This document shows, piece by piece, positions 34,101 to 42,934 of a stretch of 64,000 nucleotides of DNA. The first letter of the stretch is position 1, and each line of letters begins with the position of its first letter. The DNA lies in NCBI RefSeq assembly GCF_024622975.1, contig NZ_JANJZT010000017.1, positions 1-64,000 of the forward strand, given 5' to 3'. The DNA comes from Blautia caecimuris (GTDB taxonomy: Bacteria > Bacillota > Clostridia > Lachnospirales > Lachnospiraceae). A program made the translations under genes and the position numbers. The notes under the pieces are model-generated. The model made no database searches, had not been told where the DNA came from, and saw nothing but the letters and a program-made list of their open reading frames with translations.

Positions 34101-34554
34101 AACTTAGTATAACCGCTCCTTTCGTTGCTTTTCTTTCTGTTTATAAGCCTATCATACTTATTTTATTTTGAAAAGTCAATAAAAACTTCTTGACAAGTAA
34201 TCCTGCTGGCGTTATTATCGTATCAGATGAAGTGATTAAGCACGCTAGGGTCAATCACACACTTGAGTAAGCATATAGATGAGTTGTTTTCGCTTTGACA
34301 GCATGAACAGGCATGGACTATCAGACCGAAAATCATGGTTTCCAAAAGGGGCTGGCTGGACGGGACACGTCCCCCAGACGTGGAGCGGACAGACAGTTCC
34401 TTTTGGAAAGGGAACGCCTTTCGGCGTTCGCAGAGGGCGTATATGTAACACCGCCCTGCGTATACATGTCATAGTACCTAGAAACTGTGATAAATAAAGG
34501 AAAAAATGCAATTTATACCCCGCAAAAAATCGGGGCATACGAAAGGAGCAATGC
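34101..34554 (+). other. Structured region, candidate oriT or replication origin of the element
   Basis: The gap between the XRE and Rep genes holds no gene but is rich in inverted repeats. TTTCCAAAAGG (34339-34349) pairs with CCTTTTGGAAA (34399-34409), enclosing GGGAC-AC-GTCCC (34362-34373). GAACGCC-TTTC-GGCGTTC follows at 34412-34429, and an imperfect GCAGAGGGCG/CGCCCTGC pair after it. In Tn916 the transfer origin lies just upstream of the equivalent gene (orf20), so this is the best candidate nicking site. Location is inference from structure and context. Confidence 0.5.
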
Positions 34555-34638
34555 ACTATAACTACACACAAAAATTTATCCGTTAAGATTGATTACATCA
34601 GCATTGTATTTGATACTGCAACCGCCGAAGATGTCATC

Positions 34639-35649
34639 ATGCACATTTTAGGTTTACCGACTGACATTTTCAATATCTATCCGGCAAGCATTAAATACAA
34701 AACCTATCAAGCACGCTGGCAGATTGGAGATATTTATGTATCGGGGGACGCAAGAAAAACAGAGGATAACCCACAAGGGTTAGGCTGTTATCTTGTTATG
34801 ACTGGCAGAGGTTGTGATGATATTTTCCGTATTCTCAACAGCAGAAACTATACCTTTGGGGATATGTTCAAACATTGTGAAAGAAGATACGGACTGGATA
34901 ATTTCCACTTCACAAGACTTGATATTGCCATTGATGATAAGAACGAAAAGCCATTCTTTACCATAGAGCAGATAAAGAAGAAATGCGAAAAAGAGGAATT
35001 TATTTCCAATAGTGAGGGCTACCACTTTGATGAAAGCAAGTTTGACGATTTCGACACCGCAAAAACGGTTTATATCGGTGCTGGAAAATCGGGATTGTCC
35101 TACCGCTTTTATGACAAGGATAAGGAAGTCTGTTCAAAACATAATAAGACGCTTGATGAAGTCGGCAGTTGGAAACGGACAGAAATGCAACTGCGTGATG
35201 ATAAGGCTCATGCCTTTGCCATGACATTCAAGGACAGACCGTTGGAACTGGGAGAACTGGCTTTCGGGCTATTGGCAAACAACCTACGCTTTGTCGTACC
35301 AAACAGAAATGAAAGTAATAAGAGCAGATGGAAAACATGTCGGTTTTGGGAACGCTTTTTAGGGGCTGTGGAAGTCTTAAAACTGCAAGTACCGAAACTA
35401 CATAATTCTCTTGAGGAAACACAGCAATGGCTTACAGAGGGTGGCGTGATTTCCGCTGTCAAAAGTTTTTACTTCTTGGAAGAACATGACGCATTAGGTG
35501 GACTGGAAAAAGTGGGAACTATGCTTGATAAGGCAAGATACAGCACTTCCCTTTCCAGTAAACTGACCGCTCACTTACAGAGGATAAACCGCACCGACCT
35601 TATCCCCTATATCCAGTATGACACGAAACAAGGGAAAGGGGGTATCTGA
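34639..35649 (+). CDS. Replication initiation factor / MobT-like protein, start region unusual
   Basis: This 336-residue protein of the Rep_trans family, related to Tn916 Orf20, nicks and initiates rolling-circle replication or transfer. Visible are '[15 protein letters not shown]' and '[19 protein letters not shown]' with the likely catalytic Tyr. Conserved-looking sequence ('KIDYISIVFDT') continues upstream in frame to about 34558, but that stretch has no ATG, GTG or TTG. The ATG at 34554 with AAAGGAG lies one frame off. Either translation begins at ATG 34639 and loses the first strand, or a frameshift has broken the start. No N-terminal XRE domain is present, unlike Orf20. Confidence 0.75.
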   Translation: MHILGLPTDIFNIYPASIKYKTYQARWQIGDIYVSGDARKTEDNPQGLGCYLVMTGRGCDDIFRILNSRNYTFGDMFKHCERRYGLDNFHFTRLDIAIDDKNEKPFFTIEQIKKKCEKEEFISNSEGYHFDESKFDDFDTAKTVYIGAGKSGLSYRFYDKDKEVCSKHNKTLDEVGSWKRTEMQLRDDKAHAFAMTFKDRPLELGELAFGLLANNLRFVVPNRNESNKSRWKTCRFWERFLGAVEVLKLQVPKLHNSLEETQQWLTEGGVISAVKSFYFLEEHDALGGLEKVGTMLDKARYSTSLSSKLTAHLQRINRTDLIPYIQYDTKQGKGGI

Positions 35650-35852
35650 TGAATAACAACGATATTTCCGTATGGGAAAAATACACCCTTACCATTGAAG
35701 AAGCGTCAAAATATTTCCGTATTGGAGAAAACAAATTAAGACGCTTGGCAGAGGAAAACAAGGACGCTGGCTGGCTCATTATGAATGGCAACCGCATACA
35801 GATTAAACGCCGACAGTTTGAAAAGGTCATTGATAAATTGGACGCAATCTAA
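35649..35852 (+). CDS. xis: Excisionase, Tn916 Xis family
   Basis: This 67-residue winged-helix DNA-bending protein is very similar to Tn916 Xis: '[31 protein letters not shown]' and '[21 protein letters not shown]'. It directs excision by Int. It overlaps the Rep stop by one base (TGATG) and lies 78 bases before int, the order seen in Tn916. Confidence 0.95.
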   Translation: MNNNDISVWEKYTLTIEEASKYFRIGENKLRRLAEENKDAGWLIMNGNRIQIKRRQFEKVIDKLDAI

Positions 35853-35930
35853 TGCAAATGAGCCTTGTATGTGTTATGATGAACACAAGTCATATCAAGG
35901 CTCTTTCCAACAAGGAAAGGAGCAGACACC

Positions 35931-37124
35931 ATGAAAGAAAAAAGACGGGATAACAAAGGTCGTATCCTGCATACTGGAGAGAGCCAACGAACAGACGGAA
36001 AATACTTATATAAATATGTGGACGCATTTGGAAACACAAAATATGTGTATGCTTGGAGATTGACACCCACAGACCCGACACCAAAGGGAAAACGGGAAAA
36101 GCCCTCACTTCGTGAACTGGAACAGCAGATAAGACGGGATATTGAGGACGGTATCGACAGCACAGGCAAGAAAATGACGCTTTGCCAACTCTACGCCAAA
36201 CAGAACGCACAGAGGGCAAATGTGAAGAAAAGCACACAGAAACAACGGGAACAGCTCATGCGGTTATTGAAAGAGGACAAGTTGGGTGCTAGGAGCATTG
36301 ATACGATAAAACCCTCTGACGCTAAGGAATGGGCGTTACGCATGAAAGACAAAGGCTTTTCCTACAATACCATTAACAACCATAAACGCTCGTTAAAAGC
36401 GTCATTCTATATCGCCATACAAGACGATTGTGTAAGGAAGAACCCTTTTGATTTCAAGTTGAGTGAAGTCCTAGAAAATGATACCAAAAAGAAAGTCGCA
36501 TTGACAGAGGAACAGGAACAAGCACTACTGTCATTCATCAAGACGGACAACGTGTATCATAAGTATTACGATGATGTACTGATACTGTTAAAGACAGGAC
36601 TTCGTATTTCGGAACTGTGCGGACTGACAGTAGCCGACATTGATTTCAAAAATGAAGTTGTGATTATCGACCACCAGTTATTAAAGAGCAAGGAACAGGG
36701 CTACTATATTGAAACGCCTAAGACAAAGAGCGGAACAAGGCAAGTGCCATTAAGCAAGGAAACGATACAAGCATTTCAACGGGTTATGAAGAAACGCCCA
36801 AAGGCAGAACCATTTGTGATAGACGGACGGGGCAACTTCTTATTTGTCAATCCCAAAGGCAAGCCTAAAGTTGCGATTGATTACAGCACTTTATTTGTCC
36901 GTATGGTAAAGAAATACAACAAGCACCACATGGACAACCCTTTGCCACATATCACACCGCATACGCTTCGCCATACGTTCTGCACAAGACTGGCAAGCAA
37001 GAACATGAACCCGAAAGATTTACAGTATATCATGGGGCATTCAAATATCAGTATCACAATGAACTGGTATGCTCATGCGTCCATAGATACCGCAAAATCA
37101 GAGGTTCAGCGTCTAATTGCATAG
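35931..37124 (+). CDS. int: Tyrosine integrase, Tn916 Int family
   Basis: This 397-residue site-specific recombinase has an N-terminal arm-binding domain ('RRDNKGRILHTGESQRTDGKYLYKYVDAFGNTKYVYAW'), a core-binding SAM-like domain ('MTLCQLYAKQNAQRANVKKST...') and a catalytic domain. The catalytic set is R ('TGLRISEL'), K, H-x-x-R ('HTLRHTFC'), H ('GHSNIS') and Tyr in 'MNWYAHAS'. All six positions are present, so it should be active. AAAGGAG precedes ATG 35931. Confidence 0.96.
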   Translation: MKEKRRDNKGRILHTGESQRTDGKYLYKYVDAFGNTKYVYAWRLTPTDPTPKGKREKPSLRELEQQIRRDIEDGIDSTGKKMTLCQLYAKQNAQRANVKKSTQKQREQLMRLLKEDKLGARSIDTIKPSDAKEWALRMKDKGFSYNTINNHKRSLKASFYIAIQDDCVRKNPFDFKLSEVLENDTKKKVALTEEQEQALLSFIKTDNVYHKYYDDVLILLKTGLRISELCGLTVADIDFKNEVVIIDHQLLKSKEQGYYIETPKTKSGTRQVPLSKETIQAFQRVMKKRPKAEPFVIDGRGNFLFVNPKGKPKVAIDYSTLFVRMVKKYNKHHMDNPLPHITPHTLRHTFCTRLASKNMNPKDLQYIMGHSNISITMNWYAHASIDTAKSEVQRLIA

Positions 37125-37297
37125 AAGTATTTACCACGATTTTAACCACGATTGACAGGGAAAATATAAGAAGATAAGCCTAGATATGTGAGGTTTACCA
37201 CAAAGGCAAAATGCCCGTAGAGCCGATAAAATAAGGCTTTGCGGACATTTGAGAAGATATAAAAAGATAGTTAAAAAGACATATATAATTTAGTGAT
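37125..37297. repeat. Right end of the element with Int arm sites
   Basis: ATTTACCACGAT (about 37129-37140), TTAACCACGATT (about 37142-37153) and TTTACCACA (about 37193-37201) are direct repeats of the type found at 32273-32296. They lie 90-170 bases inside the right border, as expected for arm-type integrase sites. A short GC-rich hairpin ('GCAAAATGCCCGTAGAGCC...GGCTTTGCGG') lies at about 37205-37250. Confidence 0.65.
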
Positions 37298-37588
37298 AAA
37301 TTATATGAAGGTCAGGAAGTGGAATATGAAAAACGTCATAATCTTCTCTGGCCGGAAATGAAAGAGATGATACATAGGTATGGTGGAAAAAATTACACAA
37401 TTTTTTTGGATTCCAATTCATTAATACTTTTTGGTTATATTGAGATTGAGGATGAAAAGCTTTGGCGTGAGGGCGCAGAAACAGAGATAAATAAAAAATG
37501 GTGGGATTATATGGCAGATATTATGGAAACAAATCCCGATAATAGTCCTGTTTGTGTGAATCTCAAAAAAGTTTTTCATCTGGATTAA
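37298..37588 (+). pseudogene. rhaM: rhaM, 3' fragment (L-rhamnose mutarotase)
   Basis: The frame K-L-Y-E-G-Q-E-V-E-Y-E-K-R-H continues through 'NLLWPEMKEMIHRYGGKNYTIF' to 'WWDYMADIMETNPDNSPVCVNLKKVFHLD', the full body and C-terminus of L-rhamnose mutarotase, with the catalytic His in 'KRHN' and the conserved 'WW.YM'. The first seven or eight codons are at 32176-32198. A GTG at 37319 could start an 89-residue product lacking the first strand; it is unlikely to fold. Confidence 0.85.
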
Positions 37589-37611
37589 AGTAAATAAAAA
37601 TGTGACGGCTC

Positions 37612-37664
37612 AAAATGCAGGTTATATATTATCGAAATGTAGGTATTATATAATCTGCATTTTT
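37612..37664 (+). terminator. Terminator of the sugar locus
   Basis: AAAATGCAG (37612-37620) pairs with CTGCATTTT (37655-37663), with a further AT-rich stem inside, followed by T. It lies just after rhaM and probably ended the original operon. The remaining ~270 bases to the PPK2 gene are AT-rich, with a possible -10 TATACT near 37867 but no convincing -35. Confidence 0.75.
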
Positions 37665-37930
37665 ATAGGATTAAAAAAGTGATGCGGTTTATGCTGCTGT
37701 GATAGAAAATATTTGCATGAGTATTTTAGGTGGAAGATGTAAAATTTTGTTATAGATGTAGTGAAAACTTTTTGAAATATGAATTTATGAGAGTATGGCT
37801 TGGAAAAAGCATTGATATATATAATGAAAAAATGTATATCTCATAGAATTTAACAGAAAATAATGTTATACTACAAATAAAAACAGTTAATATAGGCGAA
37901 ACAGAAAATTCTGAGAAACGGGGTGAGCAT

Positions 37931-39400
37931 ATGCTGAAGGAATGGATGCCGGGTGAGATTCCGGAAAAACGGGAATTTGAGGAGCAGCTTGATAAAAACA
38001 GGAACAGGCTTTATGATCTCCAGACAAAGATCAAGGAGCACCGGCTTCCGGTGCTGGTACTTTTTGAGGGATGGGCAGCGGCTGGAAAGGGAAGTGTGAT
38101 CGGAAAGGTGATAAAAAATATTGATCCCAGATTCTTTAAGGTTGCAACTATGGCATCTCCGTCAGAAGAGGAACTTCGAAAGCCTTTTTTGTATCGTTAC
38201 ATGAAGCAGATTCCGGAAGAAGGAAAGTTCACTTTTCTGGATTCCGGCTGGATGGAGCAGACAACAGAAGAGGTTTTGAAGAAAAAGCTTACGGAAGCAG
38301 AATATGAAAAAAGAATTGAAAGTGTTCGGCGTTTTGAGCGGCAGCTTACAGATAACGGGTATCTGGTGCTGAAATTTTTTATGCACATTGACAGAGAAGA
38401 ACAGGATTCCCGCATGAAAGGTCTTCTGGAAGAGGAGGACACAAAGTGGCGTGTAACAAAATTTGATCGGTGGCAGAATAAACACTATGGAAAATGCAAA
38501 AAAGTGTTTGACCGCTATATGAAGGATACGAATCTTCCTTCCTCGCCCTGGTATATTATTGATGCAGGAAACCGGAAATGGGCGGAGCTTCAGGTGCTGG
38601 ATACCATGATCAGCAGTATTGAGATTGCCATGCAGAACCGTCTGCATTCTTCGCCTCTGCTTCAGAATGTTTTTCCTCTGGTAAAAATGCCAAAGCTGGC
38701 AGAAGTAGAGCTTCAGGGGAAAGAACTGAACGAGGAAGAGTATCATCATGAGCTGAAGCAGCTTCAGAAACATCTTGGGGAGCTGCATAATCGTTTATAC
38801 CGGAAGAGAGTGCCGGTGATCATTACCTATGAAGGCTGGGATGCGGCAGGCAAAGGCGGAAATATAAAGAGGATAACAGGAGCTCTGGATCCCAGAGGCT
38901 ATGAAGTACATCCCATTGCCAGTCCGGAGCCTCATGAGAAGGCCCGGCATTATCTCTGGCGTTTCTGGACAAGACTTCCCAAAGACGGTCATATTGCGAT
39001 TTTTGACCGCACCTGGTACGGAAGAGTGATGGTGGAACGTCTGGAGGGCTTTTGTACAGAAAATGACTGGAAAAGGGCATACAATGAGATCAATGAGTTT
39101 GAAAAGGAGCTTTCTGACTGGGGAGCTGTGATCATTAAATTCTGGGTGCAGATTGACAAGGATACTCAGCTTGCCCGTTTTACGGAACGCCAGAACAATC
39201 CGGAGAAGCAGTGGAAGATTACAGAAGAGGACTGGCGCAACCGTGAAAAATGGGATCTGTATGAGGATGCAGTGGACGAAATGCTGAAAAAGACAAGTAC
39301 CTCTTTTGCTCCCTGGCATATTTTGGAATCAGTGGATAAAAAATATGCCCGGATCAAGGCACTTAAAATTGTCATAAGGGAGCTGGAAAAGCATATTTGA
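37931..39400 (+). CDS. Polyphosphate kinase 2, two-domain (PAP-like)
   Basis: This 489-residue fusion of two PPK2 domains is the arrangement of class II polyphosphate:AMP phosphotransferases, which make ADP from AMP and polyphosphate. Domain 2 is canonical: Walker A 'GWDAAGKGG' (302-310) and lid 'DRTWYGR' (359-365). Domain 1 keeps 'GWAAAGKGS' (47-55), but its D-R-S-W-Y-G-R-type motif is 'LDSGWMEQ' (103-110), so it has probably lost catalysis and is structural. GGGGTGAG precedes ATG 37931. Monocistronic. Confidence 0.88.
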   Translation: MLKEWMPGEIPEKREFEEQLDKNRNRLYDLQTKIKEHRLPVLVLFEGWAAAGKGSVIGKVIKNIDPRFFKVATMASPSEEELRKPFLYRYMKQIPEEGKFTFLDSGWMEQTTEEVLKKKLTEAEYEKRIESVRRFERQLTDNGYLVLKFFMHIDREEQDSRMKGLLEEEDTKWRVTKFDRWQNKHYGKCKKVFDRYMKDTNLPSSPWYIIDAGNRKWAELQVLDTMISSIEIAMQNRLHSSPLLQNVFPLVKMPKLAEVELQGKELNEEEYHHELKQLQKHLGELHNRLYRKRVPVIITYEGWDAAGKGGNIKRITGALDPRGYEVHPIASPEPHEKARHYLWRFWTRLPKDGHIAIFDRTWYGRVMVERLEGFCTENDWKRAYNEINEFEKELSDWGAVIIKFWVQIDKDTQLARFTERQNNPEKQWKITEEDWRNREKWDLYEDAVDEMLKKTSTSFAPWHILESVDKKYARIKALKIVIRELEKHI

Positions 39401-39537
39401 ATGAAATGTATAAAGAAACAGATGAAAAGCATTCAGATTAATATAAAATGCCAGTTTACAAGATTCAATTCTGGAAATATAATTTGAGAGATGTGGAATT
39501 GATTTCACAGAACAAAAGAATTTTCAGGAGAGAATAT

Positions 39538-40365
39538 ATGAGCAAAAAAGTTATTTTTCTGGATATAGACGGTACTCTGGCGGAGCCCGGACACAGCGAA
39601 CCTCCGGCTTCTGCCATTGAAGCAGTAAGAAAAGCGCAGGCAGCGGGAAATCTGGTATTTCTTTGCAGCGGGAGAAATTATGGAATGCTGTCCTCTTTTT
39701 TAGAGTACGGATTTGACGGGGTTGTGGCAAGCGCCGGAGGATACATCCTGTGCGGTGAAAATGTCATTTATGATTGTCCTATGACAGATGCGCAGAGGAT
39801 AAAGACTATGGACACCTTAACAGAAAGCGGTTTATGCTGGATTGCAGAGTGCAGAGATGAAGCTTATGCCAGTGACAGCTTTAAAGCCTTTGTGGAAAAA
39901 GATGTAGATGAACAGGTCAGCAGCGAATTTCTTCGATGGAGAGAGTTTGTAAAAAAGACTTTTTCTATTCGTTCTATAGAGGAATACAGAAATCAGCCGG
40001 TCTATAAATTTGTGGCGACAAGCCCTTCTATGAAAAGACTGGACGCTCCCAGGAAGGCGCTTGAAGAAGAGTTTTTGTTCTGTATTCAGGATGTTTCTCA
40101 TGGCGTGGTAAATCTGGAGCTGATCAATCGTAAATTTAACAAGGGAACCGCAGTGAGAAAGGTATGTGAGTATCTGCAGATCCCAGTCAGCGATTCAGTA
40201 GGCTTCGGAGACAGTATGAATGATAAGGAAATGCTGGAAACAGCAGGCTTAAGCATTTGTATGGAAAATGGAAGTGAAGCTGTAAAAAGGATTGCGGATG
40301 AGGTTTGTCCGAAGGTAACTGAGGACGGAATCTGGAAAGCGTTTCAGAAGCATCATCTGATGTAA
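39538..40365 (+). CDS. Cof-type HAD hydrolase
   Basis: This 275-residue phosphatase of the Cof/HAD-IIB class has the nucleophile motif 'FLDIDGTL' near the N-terminus, motif II in 'VFLCSGR', Lys in 'FNKGTAV' and motif III 'VGFGDSMNDKEML'. It likely acts on small sugar phosphates or nucleotides. The ATG at 39538 has AGGAGAGA upstream; the frame to 39448 is not supported. The terminator at 40409-40459 follows. Confidence 0.9.
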   Translation: MSKKVIFLDIDGTLAEPGHSEPPASAIEAVRKAQAAGNLVFLCSGRNYGMLSSFLEYGFDGVVASAGGYILCGENVIYDCPMTDAQRIKTMDTLTESGLCWIAECRDEAYASDSFKAFVEKDVDEQVSSEFLRWREFVKKTFSIRSIEEYRNQPVYKFVATSPSMKRLDAPRKALEEEFLFCIQDVSHGVVNLELINRKFNKGTAVRKVCEYLQIPVSDSVGFGDSMNDKEMLETAGLSICMENGSEAVKRIADEVCPKVTEDGIWKAFQKHHLM

Positions 40366-40408
40366 TAAAATTCGGGCATAAAGATGCCTGAGAATATCAT
40401 AAAGAAAG

Positions 40409-40459
40409 AGACCCTGGAGGGACAATACTTAGTGATTTTGTCTTCTCAGGGTCTTTTTT
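40409..40459. terminator. Terminator between convergent genes
   Basis: AGACCCTG (40409-40416) pairs with CAGGGTCT (40447-40454), flanked by A-rich sequence on the left and T6 on the right, so it can serve the HAD gene (+) and the AraC gene (-). Confidence 0.8.
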
Positions 40460-40476
40460 ATACAATAAAAAGTGCT

Positions 40477-41331
40477 TCACGAGGATACATGCTTGCGGAT
40501 TTCCGTAGGGGTGGCATGAAACCGTTCAGAAAACATTCGGCGGAACAGCTTATAATTGGTAAAGCCGTGGCGTTCCAGAATGTCAGATATTCTGTCACTG
40601 GTGGAGGTGACATCCTTATAAATCTTTGACAGACGGATTTCGTTCTGATATTCCAGAAAGGTGACTCCCATGCATTTTTTAAAAAAACGACAGAAGTATT
40701 TGGGCTGCAGGATGGCAACTCCGGAAATCTCTTCCAGTGAGATCGGGCGGTTGTAATTGGATGCAATATACTGCAGTACTGGTTCCAGACGTTCCAGATT
40801 ACGGCTGTGCTGGACAGTGTCTTTTTTGGGCGCTTCTGTGCAGAAATTATGATAAAGCTGGAACAGAGTCTCAAAAAGCAGACTGTTAAACCGGAGAACA
40901 GCTCCGTCAGGCTGCAGGTCTGTGAGAAACTGCATTTTTATCAGTGTCTCCTTAAAAAGCTCCACTTTGCTCTGCAGAACAGGTGAGGCTGCCGGATCCT
41001 GAAGGCTGAAACATAAATTTCTTGCATGGGGAATGAATTTTTCCATGAAGGCTTCCGGAATCTGAAAAACAATTGCCCGGTTGGGGCTGGTACACAGAGT
41101 AGAGTGAATCTGATTTGGAGTTACCATGGCGCACTGACCGGCTTTCAGATTTCTGGAATCATTTCCCACAATGACTTTCAGCTCACCTTCCAGAAGATAT
41201 ACAATCTCCACGGCATCATGCCAGTGGGGAGCCACATAGCTGCCCGGATCTATGGAGGTAAAAAAGCGTACATTTGTCTTATCATTTAATGGAATCAGCT
41301 CATAGTTGGTGGGCGTCAGTATTTTTTTCAT
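40477..41331 (-). CDS. AraC family transcriptional regulator (xylan operon)
   Basis: This 284-residue regulator has an N-terminal cupin ('YVAPHWHDAVEIVYLLEGELKVIVG') that should bind the inducing sugar and a C-terminal AraC DNA-binding domain ('PISLEEISGVAILQPKYFCRFFKKCMGVTFLEY' and 'ISDILERHGFTNYKLFRRMFSERFHATPTE'). GGAGG lies eight bases before ATG 41331. It is divergent from the GPH symporter-GH43-GH5 operon and probably activates it through the repeats at 41361-41392. Confidence 0.92.
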   Translation of the reverse strand: MKKILTPTNYELIPLNDKTNVRFFTSIDPGSYVAPHWHDAVEIVYLLEGELKVIVGNDSRNLKAGQCAMVTPNQIHSTLCTSPNRAIVFQIPEAFMEKFIPHARNLCFSLQDPAASPVLQSKVELFKETLIKMQFLTDLQPDGAVLRFNSLLFETLFQLYHNFCTEAPKKDTVQHSRNLERLEPVLQYIASNYNRPISLEEISGVAILQPKYFCRFFKKCMGVTFLEYQNEIRLSKIYKDVTSTSDRISDILERHGFTNYKLFRRMFSERFHATPTEIRKHVSS

Positions 41332-41360
41332 AATCTGTAACCTCCTTTCCTTTTTATAAA

Positions 41361-41446
41361 AAGATACTATTAACCTGTTGATAAGATACTATCATATCTG
41401 GCAGCAGAGGAGCAAGTGTTTTATGATATGCTTATCAAATAGGTTA
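41361..41446. promoter_or_regulatory. Operator repeats between AraC gene and xylan operon
   Basis: AAGATACTAT occurs twice (41361-41370 and 41383-41392), 22 bases start to start, about two helix turns, as AraC-type half-sites often are. TAACCTGTTGATAAG (41371-41385) is also found inverted as CTTATCAAATAGGTTA (41431-41446) with small changes. These repeats lie about 100-190 bases before the symporter start. Confidence 0.6.
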
Positions 41447-41546
41447 CAACAAGTAATCTAAAGGCTGTTCTGGGCGCGCAGAGACAGGAAAAATACAAAT
41501 GATCACACAGAAATTTAAAGGAAAATTTCTGAATAGGAGGAGAATA

Positions 41547-42917
41547 ATGAACGAAAAAAGAAAACTGACTCCGGCACTTCTTTTTGAACGCTTCTGTTAC
41601 GGCTGCGGAGATTTCGGCTGCAATATTATTTACACGGCAATGTCTGCGTTCCTGCTTTTTTACTATACAGATTACGCAGGAGTAAATGCGGCGGCAGTAG
41701 GTACGATCATGCTGATATCCCGTGTATTTGACGGAATCAGCGATATTGTCATGGGAATGATCGTGGACCGTACAAAATCAAAGCACGGAAAAGCCAGGGT
41801 GTGGATTTTGAGAATGTGTATTCCGTTTGCGCTGGCAGGAATTCTTCTGTTTTCCGTACCTGCTTCTCTTGGCTCAACAGCTAAACTTGTTTATGTATTT
41901 ATTACCTACAACCTTGTTTCTACTGTGGTTTACACAGCAATTAACGTACCATATTCTTCACTGAATGCGTTAATGACACAGAACCCCTATGAGAGATCTG
42001 TACTGAGTATTTTCAGAAATCTTCTGGCAACAGCAGGAACCTTGACGATTAATATGGTGACACTTCCTCTGGTAGAGTTTTTCGGCGATAATGCGGCTGC
42101 CTGGACAAAAACCTTTGCAGTGCTGGGAATTCTGGCAGTGATTGCTTTTCTTCTTACTTTTATCGGAACCAAGGAGAGAGTGCATTCTGTTGCAGAGATC
42201 AGCGGAGAAGCAGAGCCGGTTTCCTTTGCGGAAGGAATCAAATCTCTGTTCGCAAATAAATACTGGATCATGATGACCTGTGTTCTGGCATTATTTTTCC
42301 TGTATTATGCAGTAAACGGAGGAACAACTGTCTATTATGCAAAGGATATCCTTGGCGATAAAAATCTGGTAAGTACAATCAACGGAATTTACAATGCCAT
42401 TCAGATTGCGGCAATGTTTTTTATTGCAGGACTTGTAAAGAAATTCGGAAAAAGAAATGTATTCTCTCTGGGTCTGATTCTGTCAGCTGTTGGAATGCTG
42501 GTTCTGGAATTTGGCGGAAGCACCATGCCGGTGATCGTAATTTCCAGTGTGATCCGTGGAATTGGAAATGCCTGCGGAGGAGCGACAATCTGGGCAATGG
42601 TTTCTGACACTATTGATTATGGTGAATGGAAAACCGGACACCGTACAGAGGGACTGGTAAACAGCGCCTGCAGCTTTGGCTACAAAATCGGAAACGGCAT
42701 AGGCTCCGCGCTTCTGGGTATTATCCTTGAAATCGGCGGATACGTGGGAGAAGCGGCAGTACAGTCATCTTCCGCACTGTTTTCTATCAGACTCTGTTTT
42801 GTGTGGATTCCCATTGTTGTATTTATTGCCTGCTTTGTGATTTTGCGTTTCTATAATCTGGATAAAGAATTTGACGGCATTATCCGTGATCTTCATGAGA
42901 GAGCTGCCGGCAGATAA
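41547..42917 (+). CDS. GPH family sugar:cation symporter
   Basis: This 456-residue twelve-helix transporter of the glycoside-pentoside-hexuronide family (MFS clan) couples oligosaccharide uptake to Na+ or H+. Landmarks are 'CNIIYTAMSAFLLFYYTDYAGVNAAAVGTIMLISRVFDGISDIVMGMIVDRTKSKHGKARVW' and 'MVSDTIDYGEWKTGHRTEG'. AGGAGGAG precedes ATG 41547. It is followed after 17 bases by a GH43 gene, so xylo-oligosaccharides are the likely cargo. Confidence 0.92.
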   Translation: MNEKRKLTPALLFERFCYGCGDFGCNIIYTAMSAFLLFYYTDYAGVNAAAVGTIMLISRVFDGISDIVMGMIVDRTKSKHGKARVWILRMCIPFALAGILLFSVPASLGSTAKLVYVFITYNLVSTVVYTAINVPYSSLNALMTQNPYERSVLSIFRNLLATAGTLTINMVTLPLVEFFGDNAAAWTKTFAVLGILAVIAFLLTFIGTKERVHSVAEISGEAEPVSFAEGIKSLFANKYWIMMTCVLALFFLYYAVNGGTTVYYAKDILGDKNLVSTINGIYNAIQIAAMFFIAGLVKKFGKRNVFSLGLILSAVGMLVLEFGGSTMPVIVISSVIRGIGNACGGATIWAMVSDTIDYGEWKTGHRTEGLVNSACSFGYKIGNGIGSALLGIILEIGGYVGEAAVQSSSALFSIRLCFVWIPIVVFIACFVILRFYNLDKEFDGIIRDLHERAAGR

Positions 42918-42934
42918 GTATACAGGAGGTAAAA

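Larger units (their letters stand above)
32197..37297. mobile_element. Small Tn916-family integrative element inserted in rhaM
   Basis: The borders are set by where the rhaM reading frame breaks (GTAAA at 32194-32198, AAATTATATG at 37298-37307), leaving about 5.1 kb. The content is a small membrane protein, a RibD/DHFR-like protein, an XRE regulator, a structured oriT/origin-like region, a Rep/MobT-like protein, Xis and a Tn916-type tyrosine integrase. TTTACCAC-type direct repeats lie about 80-170 bases inside both ends, as the Int arm-binding DR2 repeats do in Tn916. No conjugation genes are present, so it would need a helper to move. Exact ends and the coupling bases cannot be fixed by eye. 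Confidence 0.82.

Noticed and set aside
32276-37156. ACCACGATTGA direct repeats as the attachment-site duplication
   Set aside because: They first looked like att repeats bounding the element, but the rhaM frame break places the true ends 80-140 bases further out; the repeats fit Int arm-binding sites instead.
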